A DNA stretch of 64,000 nucleotides from CAKZLS01 sp963771545 (lineage in GTDB: Bacteria > Pseudomonadota > Alphaproteobacteria > Rhodospirillales > Defluviicoccaceae): the NCBI GenBank assembly GCA_963771545.1, contig CAVYTX010000004.1, positions 186,001 to 250,000 on the forward strand, read 5' to 3'. The position numbers and the translations under genes were made by a program. A model generated the notes under the pieces. That model saw only the letters and a list, made by a program, of their open reading frames with translations, was not told the origin of the DNA and did not search any database. This document shows positions 43,842-53,349 of the stretch, piece after piece. Position 1 is the first letter of the stretch. Every line of letters starts with the position of its first letter.

Positions 43842-44013
43842 TCAGGCCGGGAGAACCTTCAGCGTGCCCTCCGATCCCACGAACAGGCGGGTGAGGTCAT
43901 ACCCGGCCGAGGATTTGCGGGCGCGACGAGCGGTACGGATGACCCGGCCATCGGCCAGGACCACGGTCAACGCCACCACGTTGTCGCGCATGGTGCCATA
44001 ACGGACGGCGCTG
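43842..44013 (-). pseudogene. FAD-linked oxidase fragment, truncated at both ends
   Basis: The fragment reads SAVRYGTMRDNVVALTVVLA, DGRVIRTARR and then SAGYDLTRLFVGSEGTL, part of the FAD-binding (PCMH) domain of glycolate/D-lactate dehydrogenase-type enzymes. Its 5' side ends exactly at the IS30 boundary (44013-44014), and the frame degenerates after GTLKVLPA. It resembles GlcD at 47.9-49.4 kb in family but is clearly a different gene, because GlcD is complete. Confidence 0.78.
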
Positions 44014-45043
44014 GATTCACATTTCAAGTGCAAGACCGGAGTTGAATTAGGAATGCCTCGGCTGGTGTGAGATAGCCGAGACGTTTTCGGGGAGTGGTGT
44101 TGTTGGCCCAGACGATGTCTTGGATGTCCTGCTCGGTGTAATCGGAGAACTCGGTGTTGCGTGGCAGATCGCGCCTGAGAATGCCGTTTGCGTTTTCGAT
44201 GGAGCCGCGCTGCCAAGGCGAGTAGGGGTCACAGAAGAAGGTAAGGTGAGGAGGCCAAGGCCGCCCTCCAGCTTCTGGTGCTGGGCGAATTCCGAACCAT
44301 TGTCGAATGTGATGGAGCGCCTGGCGGCCTTGGGCAAGACGGAGAACAGAGCGGTGAGTTTGGCGGCGGTGGCCTCCGCGGTCTTGCTTGGCAAGCCGCC
44401 GGCCAGGGTCAGGCCGGTCTTGCGCTCGACGGCGGTCAAGAGATTGCCTTTTTGCGTGCGGAACTGCATGAGATCGCCTTCCCAGTGGCCGAAAACGCTC
44501 CGGTTATCGATGGCTGGGTCTCGTTCATGGATGGAACGGCGCCCCAGGATCGGATCGCGGCGGCGCTTGAAATACCGCCGTCCTCGGGTTGCCTTGGCAC
44601 GCGCCAGATAGCGGTGGAGCTTCTGGGACCGAACCTTGGGCCGGTAGATATAGCGATAGATCAACTCGTGGCTCACCGTGTGCCGGGATCCCCGCAGCCT
44701 GAGCCTGCCGGAGATCTGTTCCGGCGGCCAGCCCATCGCAAGGTGGTCGTCGACATGCTCCTTCAGCGGGCTCAGGCGCTCGATCCGCGAGCATCGCCGG
44801 CAGCGCGACAATGCGATCCGGTCCGCCGAGGCCGGCCTGTAGCCACCCTTGGGAAGGCTGTTGCGCCTGAGTTCGCGTCCGATCGTCGAGGGATGACGCC
44901 CCATGATCCTCGCAATCTCGCTCGAAGCTTTCCCGGCATCATGATGCCGGGAAAGCTCAATCCGCTCGTCAAAATCGAGCTGTCCATAATGCTTGCCCAT
45001 CGCAACTCCGGAACATACCGGTGTTGCACTTCGTTTGTGAATC
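44014..45043 (-). mobile_element. IS30-family insertion sequence
   Basis: This is a 1030-bp element with inverted repeats of about 26 bases: GATTCACATTTCAAGTGCAA on the left (44014) and GATTCACAAACGAAGTGCAA as the reverse complement of the right end (45043), both continuing to ACCGG. The genes on its two sides differ (an FAD oxidase and an SDR), and no direct repeat flanks it, so the insertion was probably followed by a deletion. Confidence 0.87.
44024..45000 (-). pseudogene. IS30-family transposase, frameshifted by a 5-bp duplication
   Basis: It starts at ATG 45000 (MGKHYGQLDFDERIELSRHH). The N-terminal helix-turn-helix (ASSEIARIMGRHPSTIGREL) and the DDE core are present, with GHWEGDLMQ for the first Asp and ITFDNGSEFAQH for the second. 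At 44238-44247 the sequence AAGGTAAGGT is a 5-bp tandem duplication that throws the reading out of frame. Skipping one unit restores FFCDPYSPWQRGSIENANG, with the catalytic Glu, and onward to LTPAEAFLIQL with a stop near 44024. Without correction the protein ends in a nonsense tail at 44047, so this copy is inactive as written. Confidence 0.87.
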
Positions 45044-45310
45044 TAAGGCCCGCATTGTAGACCACCACATCGGGTTCGCCCGGATCGTCCTTAAGCCGGT
45101 CGAACAACGCTTCGACTGAACTCTCGTCGGTGGCGTCGCACGCGACCGCGACCGCGTCGACGCCGTGCGCCGTCAATGTGTCCACCAACCCCGCCAGTCG
45201 ATCCGGCTTGCGGGCCGCGACCGCCACGTTCATGCCGCCGCTCGCGGCGAAGCATCGGGCCAGCGCCGCGCCCAGGCCGGTTCCCGCGCCTACCACCAGA
45301 GCGGTTTGCC
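45044..45310 (-). pseudogene. Short-chain dehydrogenase N-terminal fragment, cut by IS30
   Basis: The sequence reads TALVVGAGTGLGAALARCFA, the Rossmann glycine motif, then VAVAARKPDRLAGLVDTLTA, then DEPDV-like VVVYNAGLR (the NAG motif), and stops at the IS30 boundary. No good start codon lies upstream in frame (a TGA precedes ATA-GCG-AAT), so the 5' end is damaged as well. Only the NAD(P)-binding half of the enzyme survives. Confidence 0.78.
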
Positions 45311-45361
45311 GATTCGCTATTCACGCCTCCCATGGCGGCCCAGCCTCTTGCCGGCCCGCCT

Positions 45362-46648
45362 TCATCCGAGTGCTTGCGGTTTCTGGCCTCCGGTGGCCCA
45401 ATCGAGCAGTTCCACGGTGTGCAGCACCGGCAATTCGGTGGCCCCGCTTATATGGGTGATGCAGCCAATGTTGCCGGCGGCGATGATCTCGGGTGCGGTG
45501 GCCTCGAGATTGCCTATCTTGCGCGCGCGCAGTCGATCCGCCAACTCCGGTTGCAGGATGCTGTAGGTTCCCGCGGAGCCGCAGCAGATGTGCGGTTCGG
45601 CGGGTTCGCGAACCTTGAACCCGGCCTCGGACAGCAATTGTTTGGACTGAGTGCGCAGACCGAGGCCGTGTTGCATGGAGCACGCGGTGTGATACGACAC
45701 CACCTGACCCGTTTGGACCGTTGGCTTGTGGAGCCCCAGCGTCAGCAGAATCTCGGAGACATCCTTGCAGAGGGCGGAAATGCGCGCGGCCGGTCGCGCC
45801 CAGCGAGAATCGTCGCGCAGCAGATGGCCGTAGTCCTTGAGCGAAACGCCGCACCCCGAGGCGTTGAACACCACGGCGTCAAGGCCGCCTCTGTGCAACT
45901 CCCGCGTCCAGGCGGCCACGTTGGCCCGCGCGGCCGCTTGCGACGCCTTTTCGTGGCCCATGTGATGGACAATGGCGCCGCAGCAACCGGCGCCCTTGGC
46001 CACCACCACCTCGCAGCCGTGCCGGGTCAGCAGCCGTAAGGTGGCTTCGTTGATTTCGGGGCGCAGCACCGGTTGGGCGCAGCCGCTCAACAACGCCACC
46101 CGCATGCGCCTCTTCCCCGCGGCGGGGAATACTTGCGGCTTGTCCACGCGCGATGGTTTGGCGAGCTTGGCCGGCGCCATTTCCACCATGCCTCTCAACC
46201 GGCCGGGCATGAACCGCTGGAACGGACGGCCGAGCCGGCCGCCCATGAGCGACAATCGGAAGATGACCGGATTGGGCACGACGATCGCCAACAGTCGCCG
46301 CAGCAGGCGCTCCGGCAGCGGCCGGGTGTAGGTCTTTTCGATGTGGACACGCGCCCGGTCCACCAGATGCGCATAGTGCACACCCGAAGGACACGTGGTC
46401 ATGCACGAGAGACAGGTGAGGCAGCGATCCAAGTGCTTGACCGCGGCGGGTGTCGCCGGCCCGCCGGACTCCAGCATGGTCTTCGCCAGGTAGATGCGGC
46501 CCCGGGGACTGTCCAGTTCGTCACCGAGCAGCAGATAGGTGGGGCAGGTGGCGAGGCACATGCCGCAATGCACGCAGGTGCGGAGAATGTCGTTGGCTTC
46601 CTTGACGCCGGCGTCGGCAAGCTGCTTTTCGGTGAACCGCGTTCGCAT
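45362..46648 (-). CDS. glcF: Glycolate oxidase iron-sulfur subunit
   Basis: This is a 428-residue subunit carrying two 4Fe-4S clusters: CVHCGMCLATCP with Cys25, 28, 31 and 35, and CLTCLSCMTTCP with Cys76, 79, 82 and 86. Two CCG (cysteine-rich) domains follow, with GAGCCGAIVHHMGH and HICCGSAGTY. GlcF passes electrons from the FAD subunits GlcD/GlcE to the membrane quinone pool as glycolate is oxidised to glyoxylate. It starts 3 bases after the stop of glcE. The length is as expected and all motifs are intact. Confidence 0.96.
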   Translation of the reverse strand: MRTRFTEKQLADAGVKEANDILRTCVHCGMCLATCPTYLLLGDELDSPRGRIYLAKTMLESGGPATPAAVKHLDRCLTCLSCMTTCPSGVHYAHLVDRARVHIEKTYTRPLPERLLRRLLAIVVPNPVIFRLSLMGGRLGRPFQRFMPGRLRGMVEMAPAKLAKPSRVDKPQVFPAAGKRRMRVALLSGCAQPVLRPEINEATLRLLTRHGCEVVVAKGAGCCGAIVHHMGHEKASQAAARANVAAWTRELHRGGLDAVVFNASGCGVSLKDYGHLLRDDSRWARPAARISALCKDVSEILLTLGLHKPTVQTGQVVSYHTACSMQHGLGLRTQSKQLLSEAGFKVREPAEPHICCGSAGTYSILQPELADRLRARKIGNLEATAPEIIAAGNIGCITHISGATELPVLHTVELLDWATGGQKPQALG

Positions 46649-46651
46649 ATG

Positions 46652-47890
46652 TTATATGCCCTCGTACATGCGGCCCGGATTGAGGATTCGGCCGGGATCG
46701 AAGCCGTCCTTCACCCGCCGAGTCAGAGCCGCGAGGGGAGCCGGTTGCGGCTGGAACACCGGAACGCGGGCCCGCACCTCCGGCTCGGCGCGGATCAGGG
46801 TGGCGTGTCCGCCGCTCTTGGCGACCGCCTCGCGGATTGCTTCGTGGCGCGCATCGGGCGCCGGGGGAAGGCCTAGCCACAACAGCCCGCCACCCCAGTC
46901 GTAGAATACCTGACCATCGATTCCCGCCAAAATCTCCTTGCCCACCGCGGCGCCGGCGGTGGGCGGAACGGAAATCTTCCATATCTGGCGTTCGCCGTCT
47001 CCGACGAAGAAGCCCACATCGCGGATCTCGCGCCAAAACGCCAGCGAGTGGGTCCTGTTAAGTTCTTCCACGACCCCGAACGGCGACAGCAGATCACGGA
47101 TGGCCCCGCACCGGAACTCCACCGAGGGCGCCGGCCCTTCTATGCGGACCGCGGTCACCGCGCCGCCCGCGACTGCGATGGGCGACGTCTTCGAGAGAAC
47201 CGCCACATTGCCTGGCAAATGGACGGCGCCGGTCACTTCGTAAGGAGTCTGAAGTGCTTGGATCAAGGCGCGCACCGCGGCATCGTCTTCGCATCCAAGG
47301 ATCAGAACCGTCCGTGTCTCCTCGGGCGTCGGCAGGACGCGAACGCTGACCTCGGTCATCACCGCCAGCGTCCCGAACGATCCGGTGATCAGCTTGGATA
47401 AATCGAAGCCGGTGACGTTCTTGATCACCCGGCCACCGGATTTGAAGGGTTCGCCCCGCCCGCTGACCGCGTGAAAACCGAGTAGATTGTCGCGCGCCGC
47501 CCCGAACCGGATCCGCCGGGGCCCCGCGAGGTTGCACGCGACAACGCCGCCGATGGTCCCGCCATCGTGTCCCCACCGCTTTCCGGGCACGCCCAGCAGC
47601 GGCCCCAGATTGCCGGGCTCGAAGGCCAGTTGCTGGTTTTTTTTCGCCAGCGCCGTTTCGATCTTGGCCATGGACGTCGCCGCGCCGGCCGTGATCACCA
47701 GTTCCTCCGGCTCGTAAAGCGAAATACCGGAGAATGAACCCAGGTTCACGCGGTTGAGGATTTCGACCGAGCGTCCCAGAGCCGCTTTCGTCCCGCCGGC
47801 GACGATGTCGAGGGGCTGCTTCTCGGCAATCGCCCAGCGCACGACCTCGCTCACCTGTTCGAGGGTATCGGGACGGAAGTTTTCGGTCAT
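46652..47890 (-). CDS. glcE: Glycolate oxidase FAD-binding subunit GlcE
   Basis: This is a 412-residue FAD-binding subunit with a PCMH-type domain: PLDIVAGGTKAALGR at 24-38, ELVITAGAATSMAKIE, GGTIGGVVACNLAGPRRIRF for flavin binding, and VIKNVTGFDLSKLITGSFGT. It is shorter than GlcD at its C-terminus, as is normal. It lies between glcD and glcF in the standard operon order. The complex acts at the inner face of the cytoplasmic membrane. Confidence 0.95.
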   Translation of the reverse strand: MTENFRPDTLEQVSEVVRWAIAEKQPLDIVAGGTKAALGRSVEILNRVNLGSFSGISLYEPEELVITAGAATSMAKIETALAKKNQQLAFEPGNLGPLLGVPGKRWGHDGGTIGGVVACNLAGPRRIRFGAARDNLLGFHAVSGRGEPFKSGGRVIKNVTGFDLSKLITGSFGTLAVMTEVSVRVLPTPEETRTVLILGCEDDAAVRALIQALQTPYEVTGAVHLPGNVAVLSKTSPIAVAGGAVTAVRIEGPAPSVEFRCGAIRDLLSPFGVVEELNRTHSLAFWREIRDVGFFVGDGERQIWKISVPPTAGAAVGKEILAGIDGQVFYDWGGGLLWLGLPPAPDARHEAIREAVAKSGGHATLIRAEPEVRARVPVFQPQPAPLAALTRRVKDGFDPGRILNPGRMYEGI

Positions 47891-47905
47891 CGGCGCCTTG
47901 TCATG

Positions 47906-49393
47906 TCAGAATCTCGGAATGTCCGGAAACTTGAGCTGGCCATTGTGGACATGCATCCGTCCCAGTTCGGCGCAGCGGTGCAGCGTGGGATAGACCTTTC
48001 CGGGATTGAGCAGCCCCTCGGCGTCGAAGGCGCACTTGAGGCGCTGCTGCTGTTTCATGTCGTCTTCGGTGAACATCTCGCCCATGAGGTCGCGCTTTTC
48101 CACGCCGACGCCGTGTTCACCGGTGAGCACGCCGCCTACCCGGACGCACAGCCGGAGAATTTCGCCGCCGAACTCTTCGGCTTTTTCCAGTTCGCCGGGG
48201 GCGTTGGCGTCGTACAGGATCAATGGATGCAGATTGCCGTCGCCGGCGTGGAAGACGTTGGCGCATCTGAGACCGAAGCGTTCGGACATTTCCGCGATAC
48301 CGTCCAGAACCTCGGGCATCCGGTGGCGGGGGATGGTGCCGTCCATGCATAGATAGTCCGGCGAGATCCGCCCCATGGCCCCAAAGGCGGCCTTGCGCCC
48401 GGCCCAGAACGCCTGGCGCTCCTCCTCGGTCCGGCTGATCCTCACGTAGACCGCGCCGGCATCTTGGGCTATGCCTTCCACCCGCTCGATGAGGTGCTTC
48501 ACCTCGGCTTCCGGGCCGTCGAGCTCGACGATCAGCAACGCTTCCACGTCGAGCGGATATCCGGCGTGAACGAAATCCTCGGTGGCGTGTATGGCGGGCT
48601 TGTCCATCATTTCCATGCCGCCCGGTATGATCCCGGCGCCGATCACGTCGGCGACACACTGACCGGCCGCGCGGGCGGATTGAAAACCGATAAGCAGCGC
48701 GCGCGCGGTTTCCGGCGAGCGCAAAATGCGCACGGTGACCTCGGTGATCACGCCAAGCAGGCCTTCCGACCCAGTCAGGACGCCCAGCAAGTCGTAGCCG
48801 CCGCTGTCCAGTTCCTTGCCGCCGAGGCGAACAACGTCGCCGCTCATCAGCACCATCTCCACGCCGAGCACGTTGTTGGTGGTCAGCCCGTACTTCAGGC
48901 AATGCACGCCGCCGGCGTTCTCGGCGACGTTGCCGCCGATGGTGCAGGCGATCTGGCTGGACGGATCGGGCGCGTAGTAGAAGCCGCGGTGGGAGACGGC
49001 GCCGGTGATAGTGAGGTTGGTGACGCCCGGCTGGACCACGGCGCAGCGGTTGTCGAAGTCCACTTCGAGGACGCGATTGAACTTGCCGAGCCCCAGGATG
49101 ATACCGTCTGCGAGCGGCAGCGCCCCGCCCGACAGCGACGTGCCGGCGCCGCGCGGGACCACCTTGACTCCGTTATCGTGGCAATAGCGCAGCACGCCCG
49201 AGACCTGTTCGGTGTTCTCCGGCAAAACGACAATCAGGGGGATCTGTTGGTACGCGGTCAGGCCGTCCAACTCGTAGACGCGCAGTTCGTCTTTGTCGAC
49301 GATAATGCCCTCGCCGGGAACAATGGCCCTTAGATCCTTGGCAATCCGCAAACGCCGCGCGATGACGCTCGCGTCCGGTTCCGGCATTCGCAT
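47906..49393 (-). CDS. glcD: Glycolate oxidase FAD-linked catalytic subunit GlcD
   Basis: This is a 495-residue FAD-linked oxidase. The PCMH motif VVPRGAGTSLSGGALPLADG and IGGNVAENAGGVHCLKYGLT bind FAD. The C-terminal FAD-oxidase domain carries the substrate-binding histidines in NVFHAGDGNLHPLI and GGVLTGEHGVGVEKRD. It is first in the glcDEF operon; the region 49394-49585 upstream should hold the promoter. No glcC-type regulator is adjacent. Together with gph it gives a complete route from 2-phosphoglycolate to glyoxylate. Confidence 0.96.
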   Translation of the reverse strand: MRMPEPDASVIARRLRIAKDLRAIVPGEGIIVDKDELRVYELDGLTAYQQIPLIVVLPENTEQVSGVLRYCHDNGVKVVPRGAGTSLSGGALPLADGIILGLGKFNRVLEVDFDNRCAVVQPGVTNLTITGAVSHRGFYYAPDPSSQIACTIGGNVAENAGGVHCLKYGLTTNNVLGVEMVLMSGDVVRLGGKELDSGGYDLLGVLTGSEGLLGVITEVTVRILRSPETARALLIGFQSARAAGQCVADVIGAGIIPGGMEMMDKPAIHATEDFVHAGYPLDVEALLIVELDGPEAEVKHLIERVEGIAQDAGAVYVRISRTEEERQAFWAGRKAAFGAMGRISPDYLCMDGTIPRHRMPEVLDGIAEMSERFGLRCANVFHAGDGNLHPLILYDANAPGELEKAEEFGGEILRLCVRVGGVLTGEHGVGVEKRDLMGEMFTEDDMKQQQRLKCAFDAEGLLNPGKVYPTLHRCAELGRMHVHNGQLKFPDIPRF

Positions 49394-49585
49394 CCGACAC
49401 CTTCCGTTCCCGCAAAAATTGTTTCCGGCTCATGACGGCCGGTTCTGTACAATTTAAGGATTTAGGGAGACGAGCGAAAGCCAAACTACACAAATACGCA
49501 ACAAACGGGTTGTCGCGGGACGGGAAAACGATCGGTTCGCGTCGGCGTTGGCCGAGCCCGCTAGTGCAACGCAGCGTGCGTAAAA

Positions 49586-49711
49586 TCAGCCCTGGCGGGT
49601 TTTGAAGCGGGGATGGCGCTTGTTGATCACATACAGGCGCCGCTTACGCCGCACCACGACGCAATCACGCTGGCGAGTCTTCGCCGACCTGATGGAGTGT
49701 CTTACTTTCAT
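49586..49711 (-). CDS. rpmJ: 50S ribosomal protein L36
   Basis: This is a 41-residue protein from ATG 49711, MKVRHSIRSAKTRQRDCVVV and then RRKRRLYVINKRHPRFKTRQ, ending G-stop at 49586-49588. The pattern matches L36 of the longer type (as in YkgO), with an S-x-K/R, RDC, R-KGR-like YVI-K-NPRFK-RQG layout. Only one of the zinc-ribbon cysteines is kept, so this is the zinc-free form. It stands alone between glcD and gatA. Confidence 0.93.
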   Translation of the reverse strand: MKVRHSIRSAKTRQRDCVVVRRKRRLYVINKRHPRFKTRQG

Positions 49712-49812
49712 TGTCTCTATCCGTCTATCGCTTAATTGGAGCCTTGGTCGGCGTTGTGGTCCGAACGATACGATTTCGTCGGCAAACTGTCAACTTGGGG
49801 GCCTGCGGCCGA

Positions 49813-51272
<1,460 letters not shown>

Positions 51273-51276
<4 letters not shown>

Positions 51277-51560
51277 TCTACGACCTTCGGCACGGTGTAG
51301 AACGCGTGCGCGCTGTCGGGAGCGTTGGCCAACACGCGATCGCGGCGATCGCCGTCGGTGACCACGTCGTCCCGTTGGGCATAGGTCATTTCCGTCACGC
51401 TGGTCATGGGCGCCACGTTGTCCGTATCCACTTCGGCGAGTTGCTCCACCCAGCCGATGATCGACGAAAGCTCCTGGGCCAACGGCTCGAGCGTCTCCTC
51501 GGCCACGCGGACCCGGGCCAGGAGGGCAATATTCTTGACAGTATCGGTGTCCAGCGACAT
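51273..51560 (-). CDS. gatC: Aspartyl/glutamyl-tRNA amidotransferase subunit C
   Basis: This is a 95-residue stabilising subunit of the GatCAB complex. The N-terminal helix reads VKNIALLARVRVAEETLEPL and the later belt segment is VDTDNVAPMTSVTEMTYAQR, followed by DRVLANAPDSAHAFYTVPKV, the normal ending. The stop overlaps the gatA start in an ATGA, so the two are translated together. Length and motifs are typical. Confidence 0.96.
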
Positions 51561-51763
51561 GGCGGCGTTCCAAGCAGACGTGCGTGAGAATGTGGCAGCG
51601 GGTTCGACGACTTTGAGATCAGATGATTTCCAGAAAAAGCGGCGCGGACCCTATCACCGCTCTCCGACGTTCGCAAGCGGGGCTGTCAATGCGACTAACG
51701 GCGATTGCGCGCACCCAGCGCCAGATCAACAAAGGTCCGCATTCGATCTTGTTTCCCGAAGGT

Positions 51764-53165
51764 TCAGTCGCCGGTGACGATGCGATCCACCAGTTGCCCA
51801 ACGGTCGGGATAAACCCGTCCCTGTAGAACGGGTCCGTGGCAAATCGATAGGCGTTATGCCCGGCAAACATAAGATTGCTGTCAACGTCGCCATCGTGGG
51901 CGATCGACTGCAAGGTCTTCTGGATGCAGAATGATCGCGGATCGGCGGGTTTGCCGGTGGTTCCAGCGTCGTTTTCCGACCAATTGCTGAAACGGCAGGC
52001 GCTCAGACATCCCATGCACGACTGCTGGTCCACCCTGATCTCGACGGATTTCTCGGGCGTCACGAGGATCAATGTAGAGTCGGGCGTCTTGAGGGATTCC
52101 GTAAAACCTTCCGCGAGCCACGAGTTCGACGCGCGTCTTGTCGGCGGGGGTCAAATACACGGGGCGCCCACGAGCGCCTACCGGAACCGCTTCCGTGTGT
52201 TCGCCCAAGGGCTGACGGGTATAGGCGACCTGTCGTTCATTACGTTCGGCCAGCTCGCGCAAGAAAGCGTTGCGCACGGCCGATGAATAGAAACCCGTTG
52301 GGCTGAACCGGTTGAGAAAGACATCTCCTTCCTTCAGGGACAAGAGCCGTTTCTTCCACTCCTCCGAGACTGGGCTTTCCTGGGTCACGACCGGCCGGGT
52401 CCCGAACTGAAACGCGATTGGGCCCAGCTCGGCATTGTCGATCCAATCCTCCCACTCTCTCAAACACCACACGCCGCCCGCCATGAAGATGGGCATTTCG
52501 TCTAGGCCGAACCCGCGCATTTCCTTTCGAAGCTGGCGAATCCGGGGGTAAGGCGATTCCGGGCGTTCGGGGTCTTCGGAGTTGCTCAGCCCATTGTGAC
52601 CGCCGGCCAGCCATGGATCCTCGTAAACCACGCCGCCGAGAAAATCCCGGTACTTGTAGTACGCCCGCTTCCACAAGGCTCGAAAGGCGCGGGCCGAGGA
52701 GATGATCGGGTAGTAATAAACGCCGTATTGAGCGGCAATCTCGGCCACTTTGTAAGGCATGCCGGCGCCGCAAGTTATGCCGTGAACAAGCCCCCTGGCG
52801 CCCTCGAGAACGCCATGCAATACCCTTGTCGCCGCCGCCGCCTCCCATAGAACGTTCATGTGGAGGCGGCCCAGGCCATTGGACTGCTCATACGCTTTCC
52901 GGGCTTGAGCAATCCCACCCTTCATGGCGAAGCTCACCAGCTCTTCGTAGCGCTCGCGCCGGGTCTTGCCGTGATACACTTGCCGTACGACATCGCCGCT
53001 CTCGTCAAAGAAGTCAGCGTTGACGGCGGAAAAGGTGCCCACGCATCCGGCGGCCGCGAAAGCGCCCGCGCTGAGGCCATTCGAAACGGAGACTCCCTTG
53101 CCGCCTTCAACGATCGGCAAGACCTCGGTGCCCGACATCATGAGAGAATTGAGAGCTTTCATCAC
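51764..53165 (-). pseudogene. Nitronate monooxygenase-like flavin oxidoreductase, frameshifted
   Basis: The main frame starts at ATG 53165 (MMKALNSLMMSGTEVLPIVE) and resembles the 2-nitropropane dioxygenase/nitronate monooxygenase family of FMN-binding barrels, with VHGITCGAGMPYKVAEIAAQ and MPIFMAGGVWCLREWEDW. At about 52107-52118 the frame shifts by one base. The alternative frame then continues naturally as EGFTESLKTPDSTLILVTPE, DQQSCMGCLSACRFSNWSE and on to QLVDRIVTGD, with a stop at 51764. The cysteine cluster CMGCLSAC near the end is unusual for the family and could bind metal. The rejoined protein would be about 467 residues. It is either broken or a sequence error. Confidence 0.75.
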
Positions 53166-53349
53166 GCGTCACTCACGCTACCCGTGGTGTTTTCCGCCAA
53201 ACAACCCGTCTCGGCCGACTGGGAAAGCGCCGTCCGTACGTCCCTTAGGGGGTATATAGACAGCAACCGCAATAATGCGACCCCGTTTTGGCTTCGATCG
53301 AAAGACTCGGGTTTTCGCGATCTCGCAAACCCCTATTCTTTCGACCCCG

